Origin: Myxococcales bacterium
GTDB lineage: Bacteria > Myxococcota > Bradymonadia > UBA7976 > UBA1532
Assembly (NCBI GenBank): GCA_020633515.1
Contig: JACKDM010000007.1
Location: 28,501 to 92,500 of the forward strand
Reading direction: 5' to 3'
DNA length: 64,000 bases
Shown here piece after piece: positions 42,936 through 51,385 of this stretch (positions are counted from its first letter, which is position 1; each line of letters starts with the position of its first letter). The position numbers and the translations under genes were made by a program. The notes under the pieces were generated by a model. It made no database searches and had not been told where the DNA came from. It saw nothing but the letters and a program-made list of their open reading frames with translations.

Positions 42936-44843
42936 TCAGCGCGAGCGGGCGAGCCGCGCGCGGAGCCATCCGAAGCCGTTGGTGGGCGGCGCGTCGACGG
43001 CGGCGGTGACCGCCTCGCCGAGCGGCGGCGGCTCGGCGCCGGGGAGGCGGGCGGTGTAGTGCCCGGCGGCCTCGGCGGCGAGCGGCGCGTCGAGCTGCTG
43101 TGCGCCGAGCCGCAGCCGCGCCTGTCGGCCGCCGGCGTCGACGAGCGCGGCGAGCTCCGGCGCGACCGGGTCGAAGCGCGCGACGAGGACGTCGGTCGGG
43201 CCGAGGGTGTAGAGCGGCCGTCCCACCTCGACCGGCGCGCCCGGCGGCTCGGTCGGCGCGGTCTCGACCCGCCCGGTCACCGGCGCGGCGACCGTCACCC
43301 GCAGCCGCCCGCCCAGGCTCTGCCGGCGCTGCACGAGCTTGCCGAGCTCGGCCGCCGCCGCCCGCGGATCGGGTCCCGCGCGCCGATCGGCCCGCCGCGC
43401 CCGGGTCGCCGCCTGCCGCCCGGCCGCCTCCGCCTGTTTCACCCGCGCCGCCCGCGCCGCCTCGAAGCGCTCTTCGCCCGCAGCGAACGCCGCGTCCGTC
43501 GCCTCGACCGCGCGGGTCGCCTCGGCGAGCGCCGCGTCGGCCGCCTCGACCGCGCTCGCCGTCGGCCGCCCGGGGCGGGCGTAGACCTCGAGCTCGCCGA
43601 TCCGGGTCGAGAGGCGGTCGATCTCTTCTTCGATCGCGCCGTCGGCGAGCTGCACCAGCGGCGCGCCGCCCGCACCAGCCCGCCGACCGGCGCGAGCCAG
43701 CCGCACCAGCCGGCCCCGCACCGGCGCCGAGGCGGTCACCACCGGCCCCGTCTCGATCCGCCCGGCGAGCGCGACCTCGCGGGGCACCGGCACCGCCGCC
43801 GCGACGCCGACGACGACCACCGCTGCGATCCCCGCGATCATCCACCCGCGCCGCGCGCGCCGCGGCGGCGTGATCGCCGCGACCCGGCCCGTGCGCCGCG
43901 CGAGCTGCTGCCGCGCCTCGTTCGCGTCGACCATCAGCGTCGGCCGCGGCCCCGGCCGCTGCGCGGGCGGACGCACCGCCGAGGGCGGCATCGGCGCCTC
44001 GCCGGCGAGCACCTTGGCGACCATCGCGCCGAGCGGCGACAGATCCATGATCGTGCGGCGGTTGTAGGCCCGCGGGTCGTGCCCCATCAGCCGCGCCTCG
44101 ACGAGCGCCGCGTCGCCGCGAGGCTGCGACTCCGCGGCGGGGAGCCGCGCCGCGTCGACCGCGGTCACCGCGAAGCGATGAGCCCCGATCTCGAGCCGCG
44201 CGCCCGCTTCGAGCGGCGTGATCCCGGTCAGCGCCGCGCCGCCGCTGCGCACCGGATGACCGCCGTCGAGCGGCACCGCGTACACCCGATCGGGCGCGTA
44301 GGCGTCGATCCGCAGGTGGCGCCGGGTCAGCTCGCCGGGCAGCTCGACGTCACAGCCCCGCCCGCCGACCGTCGCCGAGCCCGCCTCCGAGAGCACCCGC
44401 CGCCCCGCCAGCGGCCCCCGGTCGAAGGTGAAGCCCACCCGCACCGGGCTCTCGCGCAGGCTGTAGAGGAAGCGCACCTCGCAGTGCCCGATGATCAGCG
44501 TCACCCCGTCGGCGAGCACCTCGCGCTGGATCGGGTGGCCGTCGAGCCAGGTGCCGTTGGTGCTGCCGAGGTCTTCGATGTAGAGCGCCGCGCCGCGCGC
44601 GAAGATCCGGGCGTGCCGGCCGCTGACCGCTTCGTCGTCGATCCACACCGCGCTGTCGGCCGCCCGCCCCATGACCAGCGAGCGGCCGCCCTCGAAGCTC
44701 ACCGGCAACAGCGCGTACCACTCGACCCGCCCGTCGGGGTGGTGCAGGTAGAGGTTGGCCCGGAAGGTCTCGGCGGGGAAGCCCGGCGGCGAGGCCGTCG
44801 GGTCGGCGCCCGGGACCGGTGCGGCGGCGAACGCGGCGGACAC
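42936..44843 (-). CDS. FHA-domain protein with membrane helix and HlyD-like periplasmic half
   Basis: The protein has about 635 residues. A GTG at 44843 with AGGA five bases upstream is the best start; an ATG at 44903 lacks a ribosome site. The first FHA domain (about 50-130) has Arg60, Ser74 and GRH plus STNGTWLDG; a second FHA-like domain covers about 150-230. A helix (334-352) crosses the membrane. The rest looks like a membrane-fusion protein: beta region SAPVRGRLVRLA, a long Ala/Arg/Glu coiled coil (about 395-490) and a lipoyl-like barrel. A phosphopeptide-binding head fused to a secretion-type periplasmic arm is unusual. Confidence 0.8.
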   Translation of the reverse strand: MSAAFAAAPVPGADPTASPPGFPAETFRANLYLHHPDGRVEWYALLPVSFEGGRSLVMGRAADSAVWIDDEAVSGRHARIFARGAALYIEDLGSTNGTWLDGHPIQREVLADGVTLIIGHCEVRFLYSLRESPVRVGFTFDRGPLAGRRVLSEAGSATVGGRGCDVELPGELTRRHLRIDAYAPDRVYAVPLDGGHPVRSGGAALTGITPLEAGARLEIGAHRFAVTAVDAARLPAAESQPRGDAALVEARLMGHDPRAYNRRTIMDLSPLGAMVAKVLAGEAPMPPSAVRPPAQRPGPRPTLMVDANEARQQLARRTGRVAAITPPRRARRGWMIAGIAAVVVVGVAAAVPVPREVALAGRIETGPVVTASAPVRGRLVRLARAGRRAGAGGAPLVQLADGAIEEEIDRLSTRIGELEVYARPGRPTASAVEAADAALAEATRAVEATDAAFAAGEERFEAARAARVKQAEAAGRQAATRARRADRRAGPDPRAAAAELGKLVQRRQSLGGRLRVTVAAPVTGRVETAPTEPPGAPVEVGRPLYTLGPTDVLVARFDPVAPELAALVDAGGRQARLRLGAQQLDAPLAAEAAGHYTARLPGAEPPPLGEAVTAAVDAPPTNGFGWLRARLARSR

Positions 44844-44962
44844 GGTTCCTCGCGACAACGTGGGCGGCGAGTGTAACACGCTCCCGCGCCCGGCGGTTGA
44901 CATCCGACGAGCGGGTGCTTAATCCCACGCCCGCACAGCAACCCCCTGTCGGAGTCACGGCG

Positions 44963-45325
44963 ATGCCGATCTACCCCTACCGCTGCGAGGCGTGCGGCAA
45001 GTCCACCGAGGTGTGGGCCAAGATGAGCGACCCGCCGCCCGAGCGCTGCCCCCACTGCGGCGGCGGGCCGCTGAGCCGGGCGGTCGCGCGGACCGCGTTC
45101 CACCTCAAGGGCGGCGGCTGGTACGCCCAGGGCTACGGATCGGCGGGCGGCGGCGGCAAGAGCGGCGGCGGGAGCGAGGGCAAGAGCGGCGAGTCGGGCG
45201 GCGGCGCGAGCAGCGGCGCCACGAGCACCAGCGAGTCGAGCAGCGGATCGAGCAGCGCTTCGAGCGCCAGCGAGTCGAGCAGCGGTTCGAGCAGCGCCAA
45301 GAGCAGCACCTCGGAGTCGTCTTGA
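44963..45325 (+). CDS. FmdB-like zinc ribbon protein with Ser/Gly-rich tail
   Basis: The protein has 120 residues. The N-terminal zinc ribbon is MPIYPYRCEACGKSTEVW with CPHCGGGPLSR, the FmdB family pattern. The last 70 residues are Gly/Lys then Ser/Glu/Ala repeats (SESSSGSSSASSASES). Function of the family is unsettled, with formamidase-linked regulation proposed. GGAG lies nine bases before the ATG. Its stop overlaps the start of the next gene (TTGA at 45322-45325). Confidence 0.85.
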   Translation: MPIYPYRCEACGKSTEVWAKMSDPPPERCPHCGGGPLSRAVARTAFHLKGGGWYAQGYGSAGGGGKSGGGSEGKSGESGGGASSGATSTSESSSGSSSASSASESSSGSSSAKSSTSESS

Positions 45326-45885
45326 CCCGCGCCCGCCGGGCGCGCCCCGCCCCGGCGTTCCTCGCCGCGCTCCTCGCCGCGCCCCTCCTCGGCCTCACGC
45401 TCCCCGGCTGCGACGACGACCGCCCCCGCGCCGACGTCGACGCCGGCGACCCCACCCGCTGCGGCGTCGGCCCCGCGACCATCACGCTCGGCGTCGACCA
45501 CCCCTTCGTCCCCACGCCCGACCACCGCTTCCCCATCGACCAGGGCCGGCAAGGCGGCCACCACCTCGACATCTCGATCCGCGCCACCGGCGCGCTCGAC
45601 CCCGACCACACCGACGTCGAGCTCGGCCTCTACGACGGCGCCATCCGCCTCGCCCGCCACGTCACGGTCGACTGGCTCCTCTACATCGCCCCCGACGGCG
45701 CCGGCTGCGACTACCCCCGCGCCCGCCTCGTGCTCCTCGACGAAGACGGCGGCCTCCTCCCCCCCGACCGCGTCGCCGCGCTGATCGGGCGCCCCCTCCG
45801 CCTCGACGTGCACCTCCGCAGCCCCCTCGGCGACGCCGACGGCGAATTCACCGTCACCCCGACCGGGATCCGACCCATCGAGTGA
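45322..45885 (+). CDS. Small lipoprotein, unknown function
   Basis: The protein has 187 residues. The TTG start at 45322 overlaps the FmdB-like stop and has GGAG six bases upstream, so translation is probably coupled. The signal peptide ends LTLPGC followed by Asp-Asp-Asp. The mature region is beta-rich with two Cys (CGVGP, CDYPR) and an HHLDISIRATGALDPDHTD stretch. It is not recognised beyond being exported. Confidence 0.7.
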   Translation: MTRARRARPAPAFLAALLAAPLLGLTLPGCDDDRPRADVDAGDPTRCGVGPATITLGVDHPFVPTPDHRFPIDQGRQGGHHLDISIRATGALDPDHTDVELGLYDGAIRLARHVTVDWLLYIAPDGAGCDYPRARLVLLDEDGGLLPPDRVAALIGRPLRLDVHLRSPLGDADGEFTVTPTGIRPIE

Positions 45886-45925
45886 CAGCCCCCCGACGCG
45901 CAGAGCGTGACGGAATCGTCGCCCT

Positions 45926-45947
45926 CCGTGCGGTCATGACCGGACGG
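45926..45947. promoter_or_regulatory. Palindromic site, candidate operator
   Basis: CCGT-G-CGGTCATGACCG-G-ACGG is a near-perfect palindrome with a perfect 12-base core (45931-45942). It lies 67 bases ahead of the gene at 46014 in a spacer of 128 bases. The binding protein is unknown. Confidence 0.35.
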
Positions 45948-46013
45948 TGACGTTTCGGGCTTGCGCGTCGCCCCACCGTGGATGAGTATCGCCCGCGTAT
46001 CGGGAGGGGATCG

Positions 46014-46598
46014 TTGCCTCGGTCGCGAGCACCGAATGGCGAGGGGATGACCACAAGGTCGCCCGCAGGAGGGGCACGCGCGCGGCGCTGGAGCCGCGTC
46101 GAGTGGGTCCGACTGTGGGTGAGCTACCAACGTTATGCGTTCCTGATGGCCGGGATCCCGGCGGCGATCGTCGCCGGGGTCGCGTGGATCTGGCCGCACG
46201 CCTGGTGGGCGTGGGGCGGGCTCGCGCTCATCGCGCTCCGGTTCTTCGGGATCGCACACGAGATCGGGGGCCGCTGGCCGCGCAAGGTGCGCGCCACCCG
46301 GCTCGCTGATCGCCGCATCGCGGCGGGCCGCTTCGACGCGCGCACGGTCCGTCGCTACTGCGGTGATCCCTGCTTCCGGGTGGTCGCCCGGGAGATCCTG
46401 CGTCGCGCCGGGTACGACGCCGCCGAGCGGCGGCGCCTGATCCGGCAGTTGTCCGCCGAAGAGGCGGAGCGCGGACATTCGCTGGTCTTCGCCGACGCGA
46501 CCGGCGCCGTGCGGTTCGAGGTCGACGGCCGAACGATACGTCGTTTCACACCCGAAAACGGTGGCGCGCTGACGCCCCGAACCACGCAGGAGAATTGA
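46014..46598 (+). CDS. Small two-helix membrane protein, unknown function
   Basis: The protein has about 194 residues. I chose the TTG at 46014 because GGGAGGGG lies four bases upstream; an ATG at 46047 is the alternative. Two hydrophobic helices (AFLMAGIPAAIVAGVAWIW, then AWWAWGGLALIALRFFGIA) are followed by an Arg-rich cytosolic part with two Cys (YCGDPCFRVVAREILRRAG). The PH-like gene follows by five bases. No family was recognised. Confidence 0.65.
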   Translation: MPRSRAPNGEGMTTRSPAGGARARRWSRVEWVRLWVSYQRYAFLMAGIPAAIVAGVAWIWPHAWWAWGGLALIALRFFGIAHEIGGRWPRKVRATRLADRRIAAGRFDARTVRRYCGDPCFRVVAREILRRAGYDAAERRRLIRQLSAEEAERGHSLVFADATGAVRFEVDGRTIRRFTPENGGALTPRTTQEN

Positions 46599-46603
46599 GA
46601 CTC

Positions 46604-47071
46604 ATGGCCGGTGAACTCACCCCCAAGGCCCAGGAAGCCCTCCAGGAAGTCGTTCTGATGCAGGGCGAAGAGATCCAGTACTGCATCCAGGCCGACGGCT
46701 TCTTCCTCGGCTCGCTGCCGATCCAGAAGCTCATCGCCAACTTCCAGGCCTTCATGGCCAAGGTCACCGGCGGTCACATCCGGGTCTTCCTGGTGCTGAC
46801 CAACATGCGGGTGCTCCTCATCCAGTCGGCCGCGCAGTGGTGCGGCTGCACCAAGATCAAGGCGATCAACACCGTCGCGAGCAACGCGGTCATCGAGGCC
46901 GGGTCGAGCAAGGAGACCCGCCTGTGCTTCGTGCACACCCGCGTGGTGCACATCGAGACCCGCAGCCAGCGCTACACGCTCGCGATCAAGAAGCTCAAGG
47001 ACGCCGACCTCCAGGCGTTCGTGACCCACATGAGCCAGCTCATCATCGCCAACAGCAGCCACACCCACTGA
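46604..47071 (+). CDS. Small protein with bacterial PH-like domain
   Basis: The protein has 155 residues. After a helical lead (LTPKAQEALQEVVLMQGEE) come strands reading IRVFLVLTNMRVLLIQS, AINTVASNAVIEAG, VVHIETRSQRYTLAIKKL, a pattern like bacterial pleckstrin-homology (bPH) domains. It has no signal peptide or helix. Base composition is a little less extreme than in its neighbours. It is probably co-transcribed with the upstream membrane protein. Confidence 0.6.
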   Translation: MAGELTPKAQEALQEVVLMQGEEIQYCIQADGFFLGSLPIQKLIANFQAFMAKVTGGHIRVFLVLTNMRVLLIQSAAQWCGCTKIKAINTVASNAVIEAGSSKETRLCFVHTRVVHIETRSQRYTLAIKKLKDADLQAFVTHMSQLIIANSSHTH

Positions 47072-47149
47072 TCCGATCGGGCGCGCTGTCATGCGCGCTT
47101 GACACCCCGCCGCCGCGCGCTGTCGCTCCCGCTTGACAGCCTCCTCCCG

Positions 47150-47930
47150 CCGCAGTCATCCCACCTCGCCTGCGCCGCGCACGTCCGCGGCCTCGCCGCC
47201 GAATGCATCGCCGCTCACTGCGGCGATGGCGATCTGCGCGCCGCCCGAGCCCGAGCCCCGAGGCGCCGATGTGTGAAGAGCGTTGCCGGAACGCGGCGGC
47301 GGCGTGGAACCAGGCGTGCGTCGCGCAGAACGGCCGGGCGCCGGCCCGGCGGTGATTGGCCCCATGGCGACCGCCCGGCGGGTGACCGGCCGAACGGTGA
47401 CCGCCCGGCCGGTGACCGCCCGGCAGGTGACCGGCCGAACGGTGACCGGCCGAATGGTGACCGGCCGAACGCGGACCGCCCCGACAGCCGCCGCCTGCGT
47501 GGCCGAGCGCTGTGAAGCGGCGCTCGAGGAGCCGCCGTCCTGTGAAGAGGCGTGCGGGGGGCCCGTGGGCGCGAGATCGATCGGGTCTGCCGCGAAGAGG
47601 CGCACGCGCCGGAGCGGTGCCGCCAGAACGTCGTGGCCGCGGTCGAGGCGTGCGGCGCGCGCGGCGTCGACCTGCACCGCCAGTGCGTCGCGGCCCACTG
47701 CGACGACGCGGCGCCCGAGCCGGAGCGCCCTGCGGGCGACCGACCGGATCGGGCGCGTCCGGACGCCGACTGCCCCGACGAGCGCCGCCCCGGCGGTGAT
47801 CGGCCGGACGGCGGCCGCCCCGCGGGTGATCGGTCGAACGCGGACCGCCCCGACGCCGACGCGCCCGCCGGCGACGCCCACCCCTCGCGGTCGGGGCTCG
47901 CCCCGCTCGTCGCCCCGCCGTATACTGCGC
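47150..47930 (+). pseudogene. Frame-scrambled Cys-rich repeat region, possible decayed gene
   Basis: Pieces of a Cys-rich protein appear in all three plus frames. One (about 47160-47250) reads LACAAHVRGLAAECIAAHCGD; the next begins with ATG at 47269 and reads MCEERCRNAAAAWNQACVAQ; a tandem GDRPAGDRPNGDRP array (about 47350-47480) follows; then CVAERCEAALEEPPSCEEACG; then EIDRVCREEAHAPERCRQNV and CVAAHCDDAAPE. At the end another GDRP-type array occurs. No single frame joins them. A slippery 15-base repeat (GGTGACCGSCCGRM) like that in secG probably produced the shifts, or the assembly is wrong. Confidence 0.45.
47921..47926 (+). promoter_or_regulatory. TATACT -10 element seven bases before the start codon of 47934
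   Basis: TATACT sits seven bases from the ATG, so transcription would begin at or next to the start codon, giving a leaderless mRNA. There is no ribosome binding site in the gap. The -35 region is poor. Confidence 0.45.
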
Positions 47931-47933
47931 CGC

Positions 47934-49010
47934 ATGACTGAAACCGACATCGAATCGGCCCGCCGGCGCGCCAACCAGATCCAGGCGCGCTACGACGCCC
48001 ACTTCGCCGGACAGCCCCGCGTGTCCCGCGACGCGTCGCTCCTCGACACCCTCATCGCCGAGTCCGACCGCCTGCTGACCGAGCTGCGCAGCCACCGCGA
48101 CGCCGCCGCGCTGCGCGACACCGTGCAGAAGAACCGCGACCTCTACCGCCGCGAGGCCGAGGCCGTGCGCGCCGCCCAAAACGCGCCCGCCGAGGTCCTC
48201 GCCGCCCACGAGTTCGCCGCCTGGGCGCAGTTCACCTTCAACCGCTACCGCCGCCACTTCGCCGGTCAGGCCCGCGCCACCCGCGACCTCGGGCTCCTCG
48301 CCGAGCTCATCGCCGACCTCGCCCGCTTCGAGCGCAGCCTCGCCGGCCTCGCCGATCGCAACGACGACCCGATGATCCGCTCGACGCTCGACCAGGTCCG
48401 CGAGAGCCTCGCGCTCTACCGCAGCGAGCAGGCCGCCATCGCCGAGGCGCGCGGGGCCGGCACGCTGCAGGAGCAGGCCGACATCCTCGCCGCGGTCGCC
48501 AACGGACAGTTCGTCTTGTACCGCGCCCACTTCGCCGGCAAGTCGCGCGTCTCGCGCCGCCCCGCGCTCCTCGAGCGCATGGTCGAGACCCTCGCCACCG
48601 TCGCCGATCGCATGAAGGCGCTCGACGCGCAGGGCCTCCGCGCCGAGAGCAACACCCGCAACGTCGGCATCGTCACCGAGCGCCTCGCGCTCTACCGCGA
48701 AGAGCTCGAACGCGTCCGCGAGACCCGCCAGCAGACCAGCTTCCAGACGCTCGTCAGCGGGCTCGGCGAGGCGGCCAACACCGTCTTCACCACCTGGCGG
48801 GAGCAGTTCGCGGGGAAGGATCGCACCACCCGCGATCCGCAGGTTCTGTCCGAGATGTGCGACGCGCTGTACGATCTGGCGCGCCAGATGGACGACCTGG
48901 ATCGGGTCCGCGAGGACGACACCAACCAGCACAACCTGGCGGTGGTCCTCGATCATCTCCGGCTCTACGAGCGGGAGTACGGGCTCATCCAGGAGGCGAA
49001 AGCGAGCTGA
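47934..49010 (+). CDS. Helical protein with four ~85-residue repeats, unknown function
   Basis: The protein has 358 residues. Four tandem helical units each carry a phrase of the form FAGxxRxxRxxxLL: HFAGQPRVSRDASLLDTLI (about 22-40), HFAGQARATRDLGLLAELI, HFAGKSRVSRRPALLERMV and QFAGKDRTTRDPQVLSEMC. Units end with a long helix containing LYRREAEAVRAAQ-like sequences. There is no signal peptide or membrane segment. I do not recognise the family; it looks like a soluble helical-repeat scaffold. The start is the ATG directly after a TATACT element. Confidence 0.75.
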   Translation: MTETDIESARRRANQIQARYDAHFAGQPRVSRDASLLDTLIAESDRLLTELRSHRDAAALRDTVQKNRDLYRREAEAVRAAQNAPAEVLAAHEFAAWAQFTFNRYRRHFAGQARATRDLGLLAELIADLARFERSLAGLADRNDDPMIRSTLDQVRESLALYRSEQAAIAEARGAGTLQEQADILAAVANGQFVLYRAHFAGKSRVSRRPALLERMVETLATVADRMKALDAQGLRAESNTRNVGIVTERLALYREELERVRETRQQTSFQTLVSGLGEAANTVFTTWREQFAGKDRTTRDPQVLSEMCDALYDLARQMDDLDRVREDDTNQHNLAVVLDHLRLYEREYGLIQEAKAS

Positions 49011-49016
49011 AGCGAC

Positions 49017-49292
49017 ATGCGAGAGCGTCTGTCCCTGCGGATTCGGGGCAAGGTTCAGGGTGTGTGGTACCGGGCGAGCGCCCGGGAGGAAGCGCGCAAG
49101 CTGAGGGTCGTCGGCTACGTGCAGAACTGCCCGGATGGCTCGGTCGAGGTGGTGGCCGAAGGCTCCCGCCCGGCGCTGGAGCGGCTGATGGCATGGTGCC
49201 ACCAGGGCCCGCCGGCGGCGCAGGTCAACCTGGTGGACTGCGAATGGCTGCCGCCGACCGGCGAGTTCGACAACTTCGACATCAAACGCTGA
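49017..49292 (+). CDS. acyP: Acylphosphatase
   Basis: The protein has 91 residues. It hydrolyses acyl phosphates. Catalytic Arg19 is in GKVQGVWYRASAREEA and Asn37 in GYVQNCPDGSVEVV. The ATG at 49017 starts four bases after the preceding stop codon, without an obvious ribosome site, so coupling to the upstream gene is likely. The 3' end overlaps the next gene. Confidence 0.94.
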   Translation: MRERLSLRIRGKVQGVWYRASAREEARKLRVVGYVQNCPDGSVEVVAEGSRPALERLMAWCHQGPPAAQVNLVDCEWLPPTGEFDNFDIKR

Positions 49293-51331
49293 CGCCGCAG
49301 ACGCTGCCGCGCCGCGAGCGCCTCTGCGGACCGCTGCTCGCCGCGCTGGTCGCGACGCTCGCCGCGGGGCGCGCGCCCGCCGCGCCGGGGCCGCTGCGCT
49401 ACCCGCTCGAGCACCCGCCGCGGGTCAGCGCGACGTTCGGCACCTACCGCATCGGCCACCACCACGCCGGCATGGATCTCACCACCGACGGCGACGCGAC
49501 GGTGCCCGTCGTCGCCGCCGCCGCCGGCCAGATCGTGCGGATCCGCCGCAACCACGTCGGCTATGGCCGCGCCGTGTACATCAACCACCCCGACAAGCGG
49601 CAGACCGTCTACGCCCACCTCGCCGCGTTCGACCCCCGCCTCGCCGCCGCCGAGCGCGAGGCCGAGGCGCGCGCCGGGGCCTACCCCTTCGACCACCGCC
49701 TCCGCGAGCCGATCCCCGTCGCCGCCGGCGACCGCCTCGGCTGGATCGGCACCAGCGGCACCGATCTGCTGCACCTGCACTTCGAGGTCCGCCGCGGCGG
49801 CCAGCCGGTCAACCCGCTCCTCGACGGCCTCAAGCTCCCCGACCGCCAGCGCCCCGCCGTCCGCCGCCTCCTCGCCGTGCCCCGCGCGCCCGACGCCCAC
49901 GTCGCCGACCAGCTCGGCGAGCGCATGTACGTCTTCGCCGCCGACGGCACCCTCCCCGCGCCGGTCGTCATCGGCGGCGACGTGCAGCTCCTCGTCGAGG
50001 CGGTCGACTTCATCGACGGCCTCAGCCGCGCGGTCACCCCCTTCGAAGTCGAGCTCCGCGTCGACGGCCGCCGCTGGCACCGCTCGCGCTACGACCGCGC
50101 CTCGTACCGCGACCGCGGCCACACCGAGCTCGACTTCGAACCCGGGCTGCGCGCCCGCGGCGAGGGCATGTTCCACAAGCTCGTCGCCGACACCGACGGC
50201 CCCGCCGTCCGCGCCCACCAGCCCGCCGGCAAGCCCCTCACCGCCCTCGGCCGCGGGATCCACCCCGCCGAGATCATCGTGCGCGACGCCGCCGGCAACC
50301 AGACCACCGCCCGCTTCCGCCTCGACGTCCGCCCGCTCGACCCCCCCTGCGCCCCCAAGACCCGCACCCTCGGCGACGGCCCGCCCGGCGACCACGCCCC
50401 CGTCGTGCTCCGCGACCGCCTCCTCGTCATCCCCGCGCCCGGCCTCTGCGACGACGGCGCCCGCCACGACCTGCGCGTCGATGGCAAGAAGGCGCGACCC
50501 GGCCGCGCGGTGGTGTCACGCCTCGACGACACCCCCGCGATCGCGCTCACCGTCGACGGCGAGGCGCCCGTCGCCGTCGACCTCCGCGTCCGGACCGCCG
50601 ACGGCACCCGCCGCTGGCAGGTCGACACCCTCGCCGCCCCCGCCGGCAAGGAGGCCAGCGCCGGCCCCATCCAGCTCACCGTCGGCAAGGACGCCCGCTT
50701 CTGGCCCTACCCCACCCGCCTCGAAGCCGTGCGCGACAACCCCGGCGCCAGCGGCCTCGTCGCCATCACCCCGCTCTACCGCCTCGCCAACGGCTGGGTC
50801 CCCACCAAAGGCGGCAGCACCCTCGGCGTCCGCGTCCCCGCCGGCGCGCCCGCGACCAGCGCGATGTACTTCCACGAAGACGGCCACTGGTGGTGGATGG
50901 GCCGCGGCCGCCGCGGCCCCTGGATGCGCGGCTGGACGGTGCACATGGGCGAGGTCGCGATCATGGCCGACGGCGAGCCGCCCTGGATCGGACCGCCGCG
51001 CGTCGAACAGCACCCCGCCGGTCCGCGGCTCGTCGTCCCGGTCGAAGACGAGGGCAGCGGCCTGCGCCGGGTCGAGCTCCGCGTCGACGGCGCCCCCGTG
51101 CTCGCCGAACAACAGCGCGCCTGGGGCCGCATGGTCTGGCTCCCCCTCGAAGCGCTCGCGCCCGGCCCGCACCGCGTCGAGACCGTCGCCACCGACCGCG
51201 TCGGCCACTCCACCCGCGCCGCCGCGACCATCACCTGGCCCGCCGCCGCCGCGCCGCCCCCGCTCCCCCCGACCCCCGCAAACCCCACCGAGGCCACCCC
51301 CCGCGACGGCATCGGCGACGGGAACCGCTGA
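49244..51331 (+). CDS. M23-family metallopeptidase
   Basis: The protein has about 695 residues. It is a secreted peptidase, probably acting on peptidoglycan. Zinc ligands are in HHHAGMDLTT (His72-74, Asp78) and HLHFEV (His177, His179). The C-terminal 500 residues form beta domains of unknown role. The start is uncertain: the only in-frame ATG upstream is at 49244, inside acyP, giving a 28-residue Arg-rich lead before the hydrophobic core LLAALVATLAAG. A CTG near 49307 is an alternative. Confidence 0.82.
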   Translation: MAAADRRVRQLRHQTLTPQTLPRRERLCGPLLAALVATLAAGRAPAAPGPLRYPLEHPPRVSATFGTYRIGHHHAGMDLTTDGDATVPVVAAAAGQIVRIRRNHVGYGRAVYINHPDKRQTVYAHLAAFDPRLAAAEREAEARAGAYPFDHRLREPIPVAAGDRLGWIGTSGTDLLHLHFEVRRGGQPVNPLLDGLKLPDRQRPAVRRLLAVPRAPDAHVADQLGERMYVFAADGTLPAPVVIGGDVQLLVEAVDFIDGLSRAVTPFEVELRVDGRRWHRSRYDRASYRDRGHTELDFEPGLRARGEGMFHKLVADTDGPAVRAHQPAGKPLTALGRGIHPAEIIVRDAAGNQTTARFRLDVRPLDPPCAPKTRTLGDGPPGDHAPVVLRDRLLVIPAPGLCDDGARHDLRVDGKKARPGRAVVSRLDDTPAIALTVDGEAPVAVDLRVRTADGTRRWQVDTLAAPAGKEASAGPIQLTVGKDARFWPYPTRLEAVRDNPGASGLVAITPLYRLANGWVPTKGGSTLGVRVPAGAPATSAMYFHEDGHWWWMGRGRRGPWMRGWTVHMGEVAIMADGEPPWIGPPRVEQHPAGPRLVVPVEDEGSGLRRVELRVDGAPVLAEQQRAWGRMVWLPLEALAPGPHRVETVATDRVGHSTRAAATITWPAAAAPPPLPPTPANPTEATPRDGIGDGNR

Positions 51332-51385
51332 CCCCCCGCCCGACCGACTCGTCTGCCGCCCCATCGCCCGCTACACTGCCCCACC

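Noticed and set aside
47343..47480. Possible CRISPR array or phage attachment repeats
   Set aside because: Unit length is 15 bases without unique spacers, and no integrase or cas gene is present.
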